Origin: Nitrososphaerota archaeon
GTDB lineage: Archaea > Thermoproteota > Nitrososphaeria > Nitrososphaerales > Gagatemarchaeaceae
Assembly: GCA_005877225.1 (NCBI GenBank)
Contig: VBPK01000069.1
Span: forward strand, 1-14,293
Direction: 5' to 3'
DNA: 14,293 nucleotides
Shown: piece after piece, positions 7,772-13,166 of the stretch
How the letters are laid out: every line of letters begins with the position of its first letter
How positions within the stretch are numbered: position 1 is the stretch's first letter
Position numbers and translations under genes: made by a program
The notes under the pieces: model-generated
Seen by the model: only the letters and a program-made list of their open reading frames with translations
Database searches by the model: none
What the model was told of the DNA's origin: nothing

Positions 7772-7774
7772 CTA

Positions 7775-7796
7775 CCGACCCAAAAAAAATGGTCGG
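7775..7796. other. Perfect 6-bp hairpin with A-rich loop
   Basis: CCGACC (7775-7780) and GGTCGG (7791-7796) pair perfectly around a 10-base loop with eight consecutive A. A competing pairing joins CTACCGA (7772-7778) with TCGGTAG (7824-7830). On the minus strand the loop is a T run, so a terminator role is possible, but it could also be a recombination-related structure next to the repeat. Confidence 0.35.
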
Positions 7797-7862
7797 AAAT
7801 TCTCTCAATTTAACTTCTATTTGTCTCGGTAGGGGCCGCCGACGCTAGAACCCTCCATGTAG

Positions 7863-7885
7863 TGCGGGGGGTGTGGGATTCGAAC
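7863..7885 (-). pseudogene. Possible tRNA 3'-end fragment, Leu/Ser type
   Basis: On the minus strand, GTTCGAATCCCAC (T-loop plus 3' T-stem strand) is followed, after two extra bases, by CCCCCGCA. That is the acceptor strand and discriminator common in archaeal tRNA-Leu and tRNA-Ser. The 5' T-stem strand does not pair, and no GCGGGGG partner lies at the right distance, so it is not a functional tRNA. It may be a second att-like scrap or a decayed tRNA. Confidence 0.35.
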
Positions 7886-8086
7886 ATGCCTACCTCAGAC
7901 AGTGGACATCTTGGACGGGGGTTCTACTTCCGAACGGAGCATAGAATTTCTTCTTGCAGGGGAATCACTCGCATGTTAGAAAAGGAGTCGCCTCATGCAC
8001 CTCCATTCGGTCGAGCCTAGTCGACTCGTGCGATCGGGTTCCAGAGGCGAATGGAGGTCGATTCTGCTAGAGAGGGAGGGGACCCT

Positions 8087-8507
8087 TCAGCTAGCCCTTC
8101 TTCCCCGCCGGCCCCCATACGTGGCGATGTACCAGTGGTCGCTGCAAGTGTCTCGCACGGTTCCGGACCGTTCTCCGTAGTCCATGTCACGAACCTCATG
8201 GAGGCTCTCCGCCAGCCTTAGGGCACGGGCGTAGGCTGCGTCCACGTTACGAACGTACAGGTGGTTGCTCCGGGAAGTGCTTTCCACTTACCTGAGGCGC
8301 GGCCGGTCTCGATTATGCACTCCTCAATGCGGAAGGCGGTGTGAATGGTCTTTCCGTCTGAGCCTGATACATGTTGGTTTTTCATTTCCTTCGCCGCGAA
8401 GGCTGCCTTGGCGAAGGCGACGAGCGTATCCGGATCGTCCACGGTGATATAGGGGTTACCGCGGCGAACCCTGGCGGAATGTGGGAAGGGCGCCTAGTGG
8501 CAGGCAT
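8087..8507 (-). pseudogene. VOC/PhnB-like (glyoxalase fold) protein, broken by two frameshifts
   Basis: Reading three frames in succession gives a nearly full-length protein of about 140 residues. ATG 8507 begins MPATRRPSHIPPGFAAVTP. A one-base shift near the C run at 8452-8455 leads to YITVDDPDTLVAFAKAAF and on to ASGKWKALPGA. A second one-base shift near 8270-8285 leads to NHLYVRNVDAAYARAL, then DYGERSGTVRD and HWYIATYGG, ending at TGA 8087-8089. These blocks match the order and spacing of the PhnB-like branch of the VOC superfamily (TPYL-VDD-PDALVAF, DGK, ASG, DVDAAYARAL, YGDRSG-VRDP, HWWIATH). The usual RDPFGN loop reads RDTCSD, also a sign of decay. No single frame encodes the protein, so it is probably dead unless the shifts are sequencing errors. 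Confidence 0.72.
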
Positions 8508-8650
8508 GGGAGGATTGAGACACAGTCATCCTCGTCCTCCCTCAAGTCTTCTGGCAGCTTCAAAGCGTTGGAAAAGCATCAAACACAATATGGTGCGGGT
8601 GGGATTACAGCACAGTTTATTGTGTCCAAGGTACCTAGGTCGTATCCAGT

Positions 8651-8665
8651 GTGCGGTCGCCGGGA
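8651..8665 (+). repeat. tRNA-internal copy of the 15-bp repeat (attachment core)
   Basis: This copy covers T60 to A73 of the tRNA-Gly plus one flanking base. It is the only copy inside a complete tRNA, so it is the probable original. The two other copies lie beyond the tRNA 3' end, the side where integrating elements leave a displaced 3' fragment. Confidence 0.65.
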
Positions 8666-8760
8666 TTTGAACCCGGGTCTCTGTTCCTTTCGGATTACCA
8701 GCTTGGAGGGCTGATGTCCTAGAGTGTCCTCTCCGCGGATCCAGACTGGACGACGACCGC
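8652..8760 (-). tRNA. tRNA-Gly (anticodon TCC) with insertions in the D loop and variable loop
   Basis: On the minus strand, acceptor strand GCGGTCG (8754-8760) pairs fully with CGACCGC (8653-8659), with discriminator A at 8652. The T arm is CCGGG-TTCAAAT-CCCGG. The anticodon arm is TCAGC-CCTCCAA-GCTGG with one T-G pair, giving anticodon TCC at 8707-8705. CCA is not encoded. D-stem GTCC can pair with GGAC at 8719-8716, but the D loop is then 28 nt instead of about 8-10, and the variable region is 21 nt instead of about 5. Two non-canonical archaeal introns of roughly 19 and 16 nt would explain both. I could not identify clear bulge-helix-bulge motifs. Position 33 is C instead of U. It lies 26 bp after nep1 on the same strand. 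Confidence 0.85.
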
Positions 8761-8785
8761 GTCAACCTCTGACCTTCTAATCCTC

Positions 8786-8792
8786 TTTATTG
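8786..8792 (-). promoter_or_regulatory. TATA-like element for tRNA-Gly
   Basis: Minus-strand CAATAAA lies 26 bp upstream of the tRNA 5' end, the usual archaeal TATA distance. It overlaps the nep1 stop codon, and the same AATAAA core occurs upstream of nep1. Readthrough transcription from nep1 is also possible. Confidence 0.4.
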
Positions 8793-9464
8793 ATTCTTGC
8801 CTCGAGCTGCTCTCTCCACTTCGTAAACCAGCCTCGAAGCGACGACGTGGGCGTCGAGCGCCCCTCGATGAATTCTCACAAGGCCGTCAAGCTCGCCTAG
8901 AGTGCTTTCGGAAAAATGACCGTGAGGAAACCCCCCAATCACAACGCACGGGTCCTTCTTCCCTACCAGCTCCCCTGCGAGTTCTTCCAGCGCCCTAGGT
9001 TCGCCCTGAGTGGAGAGGCCAATCACGGGGTCAGCTCGCACAACCTGCCTCAGGAGCTCACTGAGGGGCATTTCCTGCGTCCGAATCAACTCGCTGTTTG
9101 ACCTTTCCGAGAGGTGCTTCTCGACCAAGTTTCTGAACCTGAAGTAGCTCTTCGGGAGCCTGGTCCTCTCCGCAATCTCCAGCACCACATCCCCTCGAGT
9201 GTGCACGTAGACCTTGACGGAACCCTCTTCGTAGAGCGGCGTCCCGGTGACGCTGAGCAGAGTCATGAAGACGATGTCGGGCCTCCCGCGCTTGTAGTCT
9301 TCCTTCAGCCTGACCATCGACGCGTGGTGAAGACTCCTGTCCAGCAGTATCTTCGAGGGGTCCCTTTCCCTCCGCTTCGCATCGTTGACGACAGCGGGAG
9401 AGCGTCTGATCTCGTCGGGGACCAGTTCGAGCGCGGATTCAGCGATTACGAGGTTGAGCTTCAT
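8787..9464 (-). CDS. nep1: Nep1/Emg1, 16S rRNA pseudouridine N1-methyltransferase
   Basis: This 225-residue SPOUT-class methyltransferase is needed for small-subunit biogenesis. The family N1-methylates a pseudouridine in helix 35 of 16S rRNA. Recognisable blocks are LLDRSLHH (40-47), KRGRPDIVFMTLLSVTGTP (58-76), IRTQEMPLSELL (127-138), GLSTQGEP (149-156) and the SAM-binding knot motif GGFPHGHF (177-184). Length matches archaeal Nep1. It starts at ATG 9464, with an AATAAA element 24 bp upstream, and is divergent from the RNase P subunit gene. The tRNA-Gly gene follows on the same strand. Confidence 0.93.
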   Translation of the reverse strand: MKLNLVIAESALELVPDEIRRSPAVVNDAKRRERDPSKILLDRSLHHASMVRLKEDYKRGRPDIVFMTLLSVTGTPLYEEGSVKVYVHTRGDVVLEIAERTRLPKSYFRFRNLVEKHLSERSNSELIRTQEMPLSELLRQVVRADPVIGLSTQGEPRALEELAGELVGKKDPCVVIGGFPHGHFSESTLGELDGLVRIHRGALDAHVVASRLVYEVERAARGKNQ

Positions 9465-9516
9465 GTGCCGCAGTCCCCCACGGACGGTTTATTGGTTTGC
9501 GCAACGAGAATCCGGC
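9465..9516. promoter_or_regulatory. Compact divergent promoter of nep1 and rnp4
   Basis: Only 52 bp separate the two start codons. One A/T element, TTTATT (9488-9493; AATAAA on the other strand), lies 24 bp from both the nep1 ATG and the rnp4 GTG. It is the only TATA-like sequence present, so both genes probably give leaderless transcripts and may share or compete for it. Confidence 0.5.
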
Positions 9517-9837
9517 GTGAGACGGAAGAGGAGGCCGAAGGCCGAAGCCGGTAAGGTCGCGGAGGAGCTACTTGAAAGGGCGATCTCGACCGCGGGGAGG
9601 GACCCGAAGCTCGCCGGGGAGCAGGCCGAGCTGGCCAGAAGGGTGATGCTCAAGTTCAACGTCAGGCTCGACTGGTCCCGGAAGAGGTTCTACTGTCACG
9701 GATGCAAGAGACTAATCGTGCCCGGGGTCAACGCCAGGGTCCGCCTTGCGGGTGGGGGTCAGAAGGTGCTTCGTCTCACGTGCTTGGAGTGCGGCCACGT
9801 TAATAGGAAGGTCATCGCTCAAGAGCGCCTTGCTTAA
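9517..9837 (+). CDS. rnp4: RNase P protein subunit 4 (Rpp21/Rpr2 family)
   Basis: This 106-residue zinc-ribbon protein subunit belongs to RNase P, which removes tRNA 5' leaders. In archaea it pairs with Rpp29 on the specificity side of the RNA. Four cysteines, C60 and C63 (YCHGC) and C89 and C92 (TCLEC), form the zinc site. An N-terminal helical region (13-50) and a basic N-terminus fit the family. GTG 9517 is chosen because the longer open frame to 9385 overlaps nep1 and its extra residues do not resemble the family, and because a TATA-like element lies 24 bp upstream. Its TAA stop overlaps the TATA box of the next gene. Confidence 0.88.
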   Translation: MRRKRRPKAEAGKVAEELLERAISTAGRDPKLAGEQAELARRVMLKFNVRLDWSRKRFYCHGCKRLIVPGVNARVRLAGGGQKVLRLTCLECGHVNRKVIAQERLA

Positions 9838-9842
9838 ATATA
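9834..9842 (+). promoter_or_regulatory. TATA box for the ribosomal protein operon
   Basis: TTAAATATA in the context TGCTTAAATATACTGC is a near-ideal archaeal TATA box. It should start transcription near 9864-9868, about 15 bp before the eS19 ATG at 9882. It overlaps the rnp4 stop codon, so the following operon has its own promoter. Confidence 0.65.
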
Positions 9843-9881
9843 CTGCACCAAAGCTCAGAAAATTCGCTCAGGAATATAATC

Positions 9882-10334
9882 ATGGTAAACGCATACGACG
9901 TCCCGGCGAGCAAGCTCATCGTAGCTCTGACCGAGCGGGTGAAGAAGCTCCCGGAGCTGGAGGTCCCGGAGTGGGCCCATTACGCGAAGACGGGCTCGCA
10001 CGCGGAGCGACCTCCACAGCAGCCCGACTGGTGGTACGTCCGCGCGGCATCGCTGCTGAGAAAGCTCTACTTCCGCGGTCCACTCGGTCTCACCGAGTTC
10101 GAGACAGCATACGGCGGGAGCAAGGCCGTGGCGTACAACCCCAAGCACCAGAGAGACGCCGGGAGCTCCGCCAACAGGAAGATCTTGAAACAGCTCGAGG
10201 GTGCGGCGCTCGTGAAGAAGACGCCCAAGGGGAGGGTACTGACCCCGAAGGGAGCGGCGCTTCTTGATAACTTGAGCAAGGAGATCTTCAAGAAACTCTC
10301 GGAGGAGAACCCGGCAATTACGAGGTACGGGTGA
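9882..10334 (+). CDS. rps19e: Small-subunit ribosomal protein eS19
   Basis: This 150-residue small-subunit ribosomal protein is archaeal/eukaryotic specific. Family hallmarks are the N-terminal YDVPASKLI, the PDWWYVRAASLLRKLY block (48-63), the glycine-rich loop around YGGSKAVAYNPKHQ, the NRKILKQLE helix and the KGRVLTPKG turn near the C-terminus. Length is normal. The ATG follows GGAA and lies about 40 bp after a strong TATA box, so this is the first gene of the operon. Its stop is 4 bp before the next start. Confidence 0.96.
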   Translation: MVNAYDVPASKLIVALTERVKKLPELEVPEWAHYAKTGSHAERPPQQPDWWYVRAASLLRKLYFRGPLGLTEFETAYGGSKAVAYNPKHQRDAGSSANRKILKQLEGAALVKKTPKGRVLTPKGAALLDNLSKEIFKKLSEENPAITRYG

Positions 10335-10338
10335 GTGA

Positions 10339-10629
10339 TTGTTGTCCGCGGGCACGAGTACCGGTGGCGGAAGGGGCTCCGATAGAGAAGACCCCGAGAA
10401 GAAGGCCGCTCGCGAGAACGTGCTCAGAACGGCGCTTACCACGGAGGCTAGGCAGCGGCTCGCGAACGTCAAGATGGTGAGGCCCGAGCTCGCCAGCGCG
10501 ATAGAGGAGTACGTGATTCAGCTGGCCTCGGCCGGCAGGCTCAAGAAGGTGATCGATGACGAACAGCTGAAGCAGATGCTCTACGCTCTCCAGGAGAAGA
10601 AGCGAGACATCAAGATAAGGAGGATGTAA
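10339..10629 (+). CDS. PDCD5-family DNA-binding protein
   Basis: This 96-residue protein is the archaeal homologue of PDCD5 (TFAR19), a small helical protein routinely found beside eS19 and eL39. The conserved core is LTTEARQRLANVKMVRPELASAIEEYVIQ, then GRLKKVIDDEQLKQML and the basic tail KKRDIKIRRM. The N-terminus is a short Gly/Ser-rich segment. The start is TTG 10339 or the adjacent TTG 10342; GGGTGA at 10329-10334 serves either, with 10342 giving the better spacing. The molecular role in archaea is not well defined. Confidence 0.87.
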   Translation: MLSAGTSTGGGRGSDREDPEKKAARENVLRTALTTEARQRLANVKMVRPELASAIEEYVIQLASAGRLKKVIDDEQLKQMLYALQEKKRDIKIRRM

Positions 10630-10636
10630 CGGTCAG

Positions 10637-10795
10637 ATGGCCCGAGTCAAGGACAGGTCGAAGAAGAACAGGTTGATGAAAGCCAATAGGGAGACGAGGT
10701 CCGTGCCTACATGGGTCATCGTGAGAACCAACAGAAAGGTCAGGACCAACCCCAAGCACAGAGACTGGCGGCACCGGAAGCTCCACGCTAGGTGA
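10637..10795 (+). CDS. rpl39e: Large-subunit ribosomal protein eL39
   Basis: This 52-residue, highly basic protein lines the ribosomal exit tunnel. It is recognised by the pattern RSKKNRLMKANRETRSVPTW, followed by VIVRTNRKVRTN and RDWRHRKLHAR, essentially the eL39 consensus over its whole length. It lies 7 bp after the PDCD5-like gene, with GGAGG upstream near 10619. Its TGA overlaps a possible GTG start of eL31. It is easy to miss because of its size. Confidence 0.95.
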   Translation: MARVKDRSKKNRLMKANRETRSVPTWVIVRTNRKVRTNPKHRDWRHRKLHAR

Positions 10796-10800
10796 CGGAG

Positions 10801-11076
10801 ATGTCAGAGAAGGTGGAGGAGCTGACCAGGGTCTACACCGTTCCCCTCGGCGAGGCGTTCCAAACGCCACGCTACAGGAGGGCGAAGGTCGCGATAAGGC
10901 TGATCAGGGATTTTGCGACGAGGCACATGAAGGCGAGTGAGGTGAAGATCGAGGAGGATGTGAACAAGCTTGTCTGGGCCCGCGGAATCCGGAATCCACC
11001 ACGTCGAATCAAGCTGGAGATGGAACGCGACGAAGACGGGATCGTCTCGATACGAGTGGCGCCGGAAGAAGAGTAG
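10801..11076 (+). CDS. rpl31e: Large-subunit ribosomal protein eL31
   Basis: This 91-residue protein of the large subunit sits at the exit tunnel rim. The core is TRVYTVPLGEAFQTPRYRRAKVAIRLIRDFATRHMK, then the KLVWARGIRNPPRRIKLEM block and an acidic C-terminus. ATG 10801 is chosen because GGTGA (10791-10795) lies 5 bp upstream. An in-frame GTG at 10792 would add three residues and overlap the eL39 stop as GTGA. Neighbours are the usual archaeal partners eL39 and aIF6. Confidence 0.95.
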   Translation: MSEKVEELTRVYTVPLGEAFQTPRYRRAKVAIRLIRDFATRHMKASEVKIEEDVNKLVWARGIRNPPRRIKLEMERDEDGIVSIRVAPEEE

Positions 11077-11091
11077 CAGTGTCCAAGAGCA

Positions 11092-11757
11092 ATGGGCCTT
11101 CACCTCGTGGATATCTACCGAAGTCCGAATATCGGAATCTTCCTTAAGACGAACGACAAGCTTCTACTGGCGCCCAGAGGCTTGGCCCCGAGCAAGGGCG
11201 AGAAGCTCAAAGAGGCGCTCGGTGTCTCCGTCTGCTACACCTCCATAGCAGGCTCGAGGCTCCTGGGACCGCTCGTGGCGATGAACAACAACGGAATCCT
11301 CGTTTCGCGCCTGACCGAGGACGAGGAGATGCGCGAGATAGCAGCAGCGACGGGCATGGCGATAGGTCGCTTCGACTCGAAGTACACCGCTGTCGGGAAC
11401 CTCATCGCTGCAAACGACAGCTTCGCGCTCGTCTCGGCACTCCTGGACTCGGGTACTCTCCATCAGGTCAGGGACGTCCTCGGAACTGACGTCGAAAGAA
11501 TGACCATTCATGAATACACCCAGGTGGGGGCCTTAGTGGTCGCCACGAACAGTGGAGCCGCCACATACCCCAGACTAGACGAGGGAGAGGTCTCCCACAT
11601 CGCCAGCCTCCTCGGCGTGGAGGCCTATCCCACTTCGGTCAATGGCGGTGTGCCGTACGTCTCCTCCGGTCTTGTCGCGAACTCGAAGAACGCGATAGCC
11701 GGGAGTCAGACGACGGGACCCGAACTCGTCTTTATAACGCGGGCGCTGAAGGTCTGA
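11092..11757 (+). CDS. eif6: Translation initiation factor 6 (aIF6), ribosome anti-association factor
   Basis: This 221-residue factor binds the large subunit and blocks premature joining with the small subunit. It matches the pentein-fold family of about 220 residues, with five similar repeats that can be seen as recurring segments: SPNIGIFLKTNDKLLLAP, NNNGILVSRL, YTAVGNLIAANDSFALVS, TQVGALVVATNSGA and PYVSSGLVANSKNAI. The start is ATG 11092, 15 bp after eL31. In many archaea the next gene is the small ribosomal protein LX/L18Ae, but only 72 bp separate aIF6 from the prefoldin start used here, so that gene is absent at this locus. Confidence 0.96.
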   Translation: MGLHLVDIYRSPNIGIFLKTNDKLLLAPRGLAPSKGEKLKEALGVSVCYTSIAGSRLLGPLVAMNNNGILVSRLTEDEEMREIAAATGMAIGRFDSKYTAVGNLIAANDSFALVSALLDSGTLHQVRDVLGTDVERMTIHEYTQVGALVVATNSGAATYPRLDEGEVSHIASLLGVEAYPTSVNGGVPYVSSGLVANSKNAIAGSQTTGPELVFITRALKV

Positions 11758-11829
11758 ACGAAGGCGACCGTCACGGCGAGTAGTAGTAGAAGTAGGCAGG
11801 TCAGTGAAGAGGAACAGCTCAATTCTCTA

Positions 11830-12222
11830 GTGGTGGAGATCAGGGTTCTCGAAGGCACCTTTAACGAGTTGTCCGCGAGGCAGAACCTCTTCGAGAGAGC
11901 CCTCCTTGAAACGAGGGCGGCGCTCGACGCCCTGAAGGGGCTGTCAGAGTCGAATCCTGATGAAGTTCTCGTTCCCGTCGGGGGTGGGGTCTTGCTCAGG
12001 TCGCCCCCGCCGAACGCGGAGGATGTCCTCTTGAACGTAGGGGCCAACGTCGTGGTCCAGCGAAAAAGGGTGGAGGCCGTGGCCTTCCTCGAAGGGAGGG
12101 CTAGGGAGATAGAGAACTCGATAGTCTCGCTGCTCTCGCAGAGAAACCAGATTGCGGCGAGGCTGGAGGCCGACCGCCAGGCCCTCCAGGCGATAGTGTC
12201 AAGGCAGAACCAAAAGAACTGA
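11830..12222 (+). CDS. pfdA: Prefoldin subunit alpha
   Basis: This protein of at least 130 residues is the alpha subunit of the hexameric co-chaperone prefoldin, which holds unfolded proteins in its coiled-coil tentacles. It has an N-terminal coiled coil (to ~42), the beta-hairpin core with EVLVPVGGGVLL and DVLLNVGANVVV, and a C-terminal coiled coil (~78-130). GTG 11830 is the first standard start codon. However, the frame is open and helix-like back to the aIF6 stop at 11757, including VSEEEQLNSLVVEIR, so the natural N-terminus may lie upstream at a non-standard codon. Next to ftsY, as in other archaea. Confidence 0.87.
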   Translation: MVEIRVLEGTFNELSARQNLFERALLETRAALDALKGLSESNPDEVLVPVGGGVLLRSPPPNAEDVLLNVGANVVVQRKRVEAVAFLEGRAREIENSIVSLLSQRNQIAARLEADRQALQAIVSRQNQKN

Positions 12223-12223
12223 C

Positions 12224-13132
12224 TTGTTCGAGAAGCTTAGGCAGGCCTTCACGGCGGTTGCTAAGGCGGCCCGAGAAAGGAAGGTCTCGGGTCGAGAACT
12301 TGACGAACTCCTCTCAGAGTTCGAGATTTCACTCATGGAGAGCGACGTGGCGCAACAGGTGGCCGAGGAGCTGATTCAAGAGGTGAAGAAGAAACTGAGC
12401 GGAGCATCGATAGAGCGGTCTGACAACCCTGCTCTCTTCGTGAAGGAGAGCATCAGGGGAGTCCTTGAGGAGGTCTTCGCAAAGGCGGGGTCCGTGGACC
12501 TCTTCCGACGAATCGAGGAGAAGAAGAGTTCGGGGGAGCCATTCGTCATCCTCTTCCTTGGGATAAACGGGAGCGGCAAGACAACCACGGTCGCGAAGCT
12601 CGCGAAGATACTGAAGGAGAGGGGGGTCTCCGTCGTCTCTGCCGCTGGCGACACGCACAGACCAGGCGCGATCGAGCAGCTGACGGAGCACGCGGAGAGG
12701 CTAGGGATGAAGGTTGTCTCGCAGAGGTACGGCGCCGACTCGGCGGCGGTGGGAAGAGACGGCTACCTCTACGCGAAGGCGCACCACGTGGATGTCCTCC
12801 TGATAGACACCGCGGGTAGGATGCAGACGAACCAGAATCTGATGGAAGAGATGGCCAAGATCGTCAGGGTCGTCACGCCAGACTTCAAGGTCTTCGTCGC
12901 CGACTCCCTGACCGGGAACGACGCGGTTTCGCAGGCAGAGCTCTTCAACAAGTACACCGGATTCGACGGGGTGATCCTGACGAAGGCCGACGCTGACGCC
13001 AAGGGAGGGGCAGGCCTCTCGATCGTCTACTCGACCCATAAGCCGATACTCTTCCTTGGGATGGGTCAGGGATACAAGGACCTCAAGCCCTTCGACCCCC
13101 AAACCTTCATCGATTCACTCCTCGAAAATTGA
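12224..13132 (+). CDS. ftsY: Signal recognition particle receptor FtsY
   Basis: This 302-residue SRP-family GTPase docks SRP54-ribosome complexes at the membrane. It has an N-terminal helical bundle (1-90) and then the NG domain: P-loop GINGSGKT (113-120), the insertion box element DTHRPGA (143-149), DTAGR (195-199), TKAD (253-256) and the closing motif GMGQGYKDLKPF (279-290). The missing long acidic A domain is usual for short archaeal forms. The start is TTG 12224, one base after the prefoldin TGA, so translation is probably coupled. Confidence 0.96.
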   Translation: MFEKLRQAFTAVAKAARERKVSGRELDELLSEFEISLMESDVAQQVAEELIQEVKKKLSGASIERSDNPALFVKESIRGVLEEVFAKAGSVDLFRRIEEKKSSGEPFVILFLGINGSGKTTTVAKLAKILKERGVSVVSAAGDTHRPGAIEQLTEHAERLGMKVVSQRYGADSAAVGRDGYLYAKAHHVDVLLIDTAGRMQTNQNLMEEMAKIVRVVTPDFKVFVADSLTGNDAVSQAELFNKYTGFDGVILTKADADAKGGAGLSIVYSTHKPILFLGMGQGYKDLKPFDPQTFIDSLLEN

Positions 13133-13133
13133 C

Positions 13134-13140
13134 TTTTTAT
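13134..13140 (+). promoter_or_regulatory. T-rich element, TATA-like, upstream of argF
   Basis: TTTTTAT begins just after the ftsY stop and lies 27-33 bp before the argF TTG start. It could be an argF promoter, the T-rich terminator of the upstream operon, or both. A GGTGG stretch near 13154-13158 is a plausible Shine-Dalgarno for argF. Confidence 0.35.
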
Positions 13141-13166
13141 CAGGCAGGCGGGGGTGGTAGTCAAAA

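Larger units (their letters stand above)
7706..8086. other. Gene-free stretch with tRNA-like scraps and hairpins
   Basis: No credible gene is present between the toroid gene and the VOC pseudogene. It holds the middle tRNA-Gly repeat (7757-7771), a hairpin with an A-rich loop (7775-7796), a tRNA-3'-end-like fragment (7863-7885), and otherwise unassigned sequence. The short open frames here show no recognisable protein. It looks like decayed DNA. Confidence 0.5.

Noticed and set aside
7863..7940. A complete second tRNA gene on the minus strand
   Set aside because: The T-stem does not pair, there are two extra bases before the acceptor strand, and no 5' acceptor partner lies at the right distance. 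At most it is a fragment.
9385..9516. N-terminal extension of the RNase P subunit to an upstream ATG
   Set aside because: It overlaps the divergent nep1 coding region and promoter, and the extra residues do not resemble the Rpp21 family. GTG 9517 fits better.
9855..10472. Minus-strand 205-codon frame opposite eS19 and the PDCD5-like gene
   Set aside because: It is antisense to two confidently identified genes in GC-rich DNA, where long spurious frames are expected.
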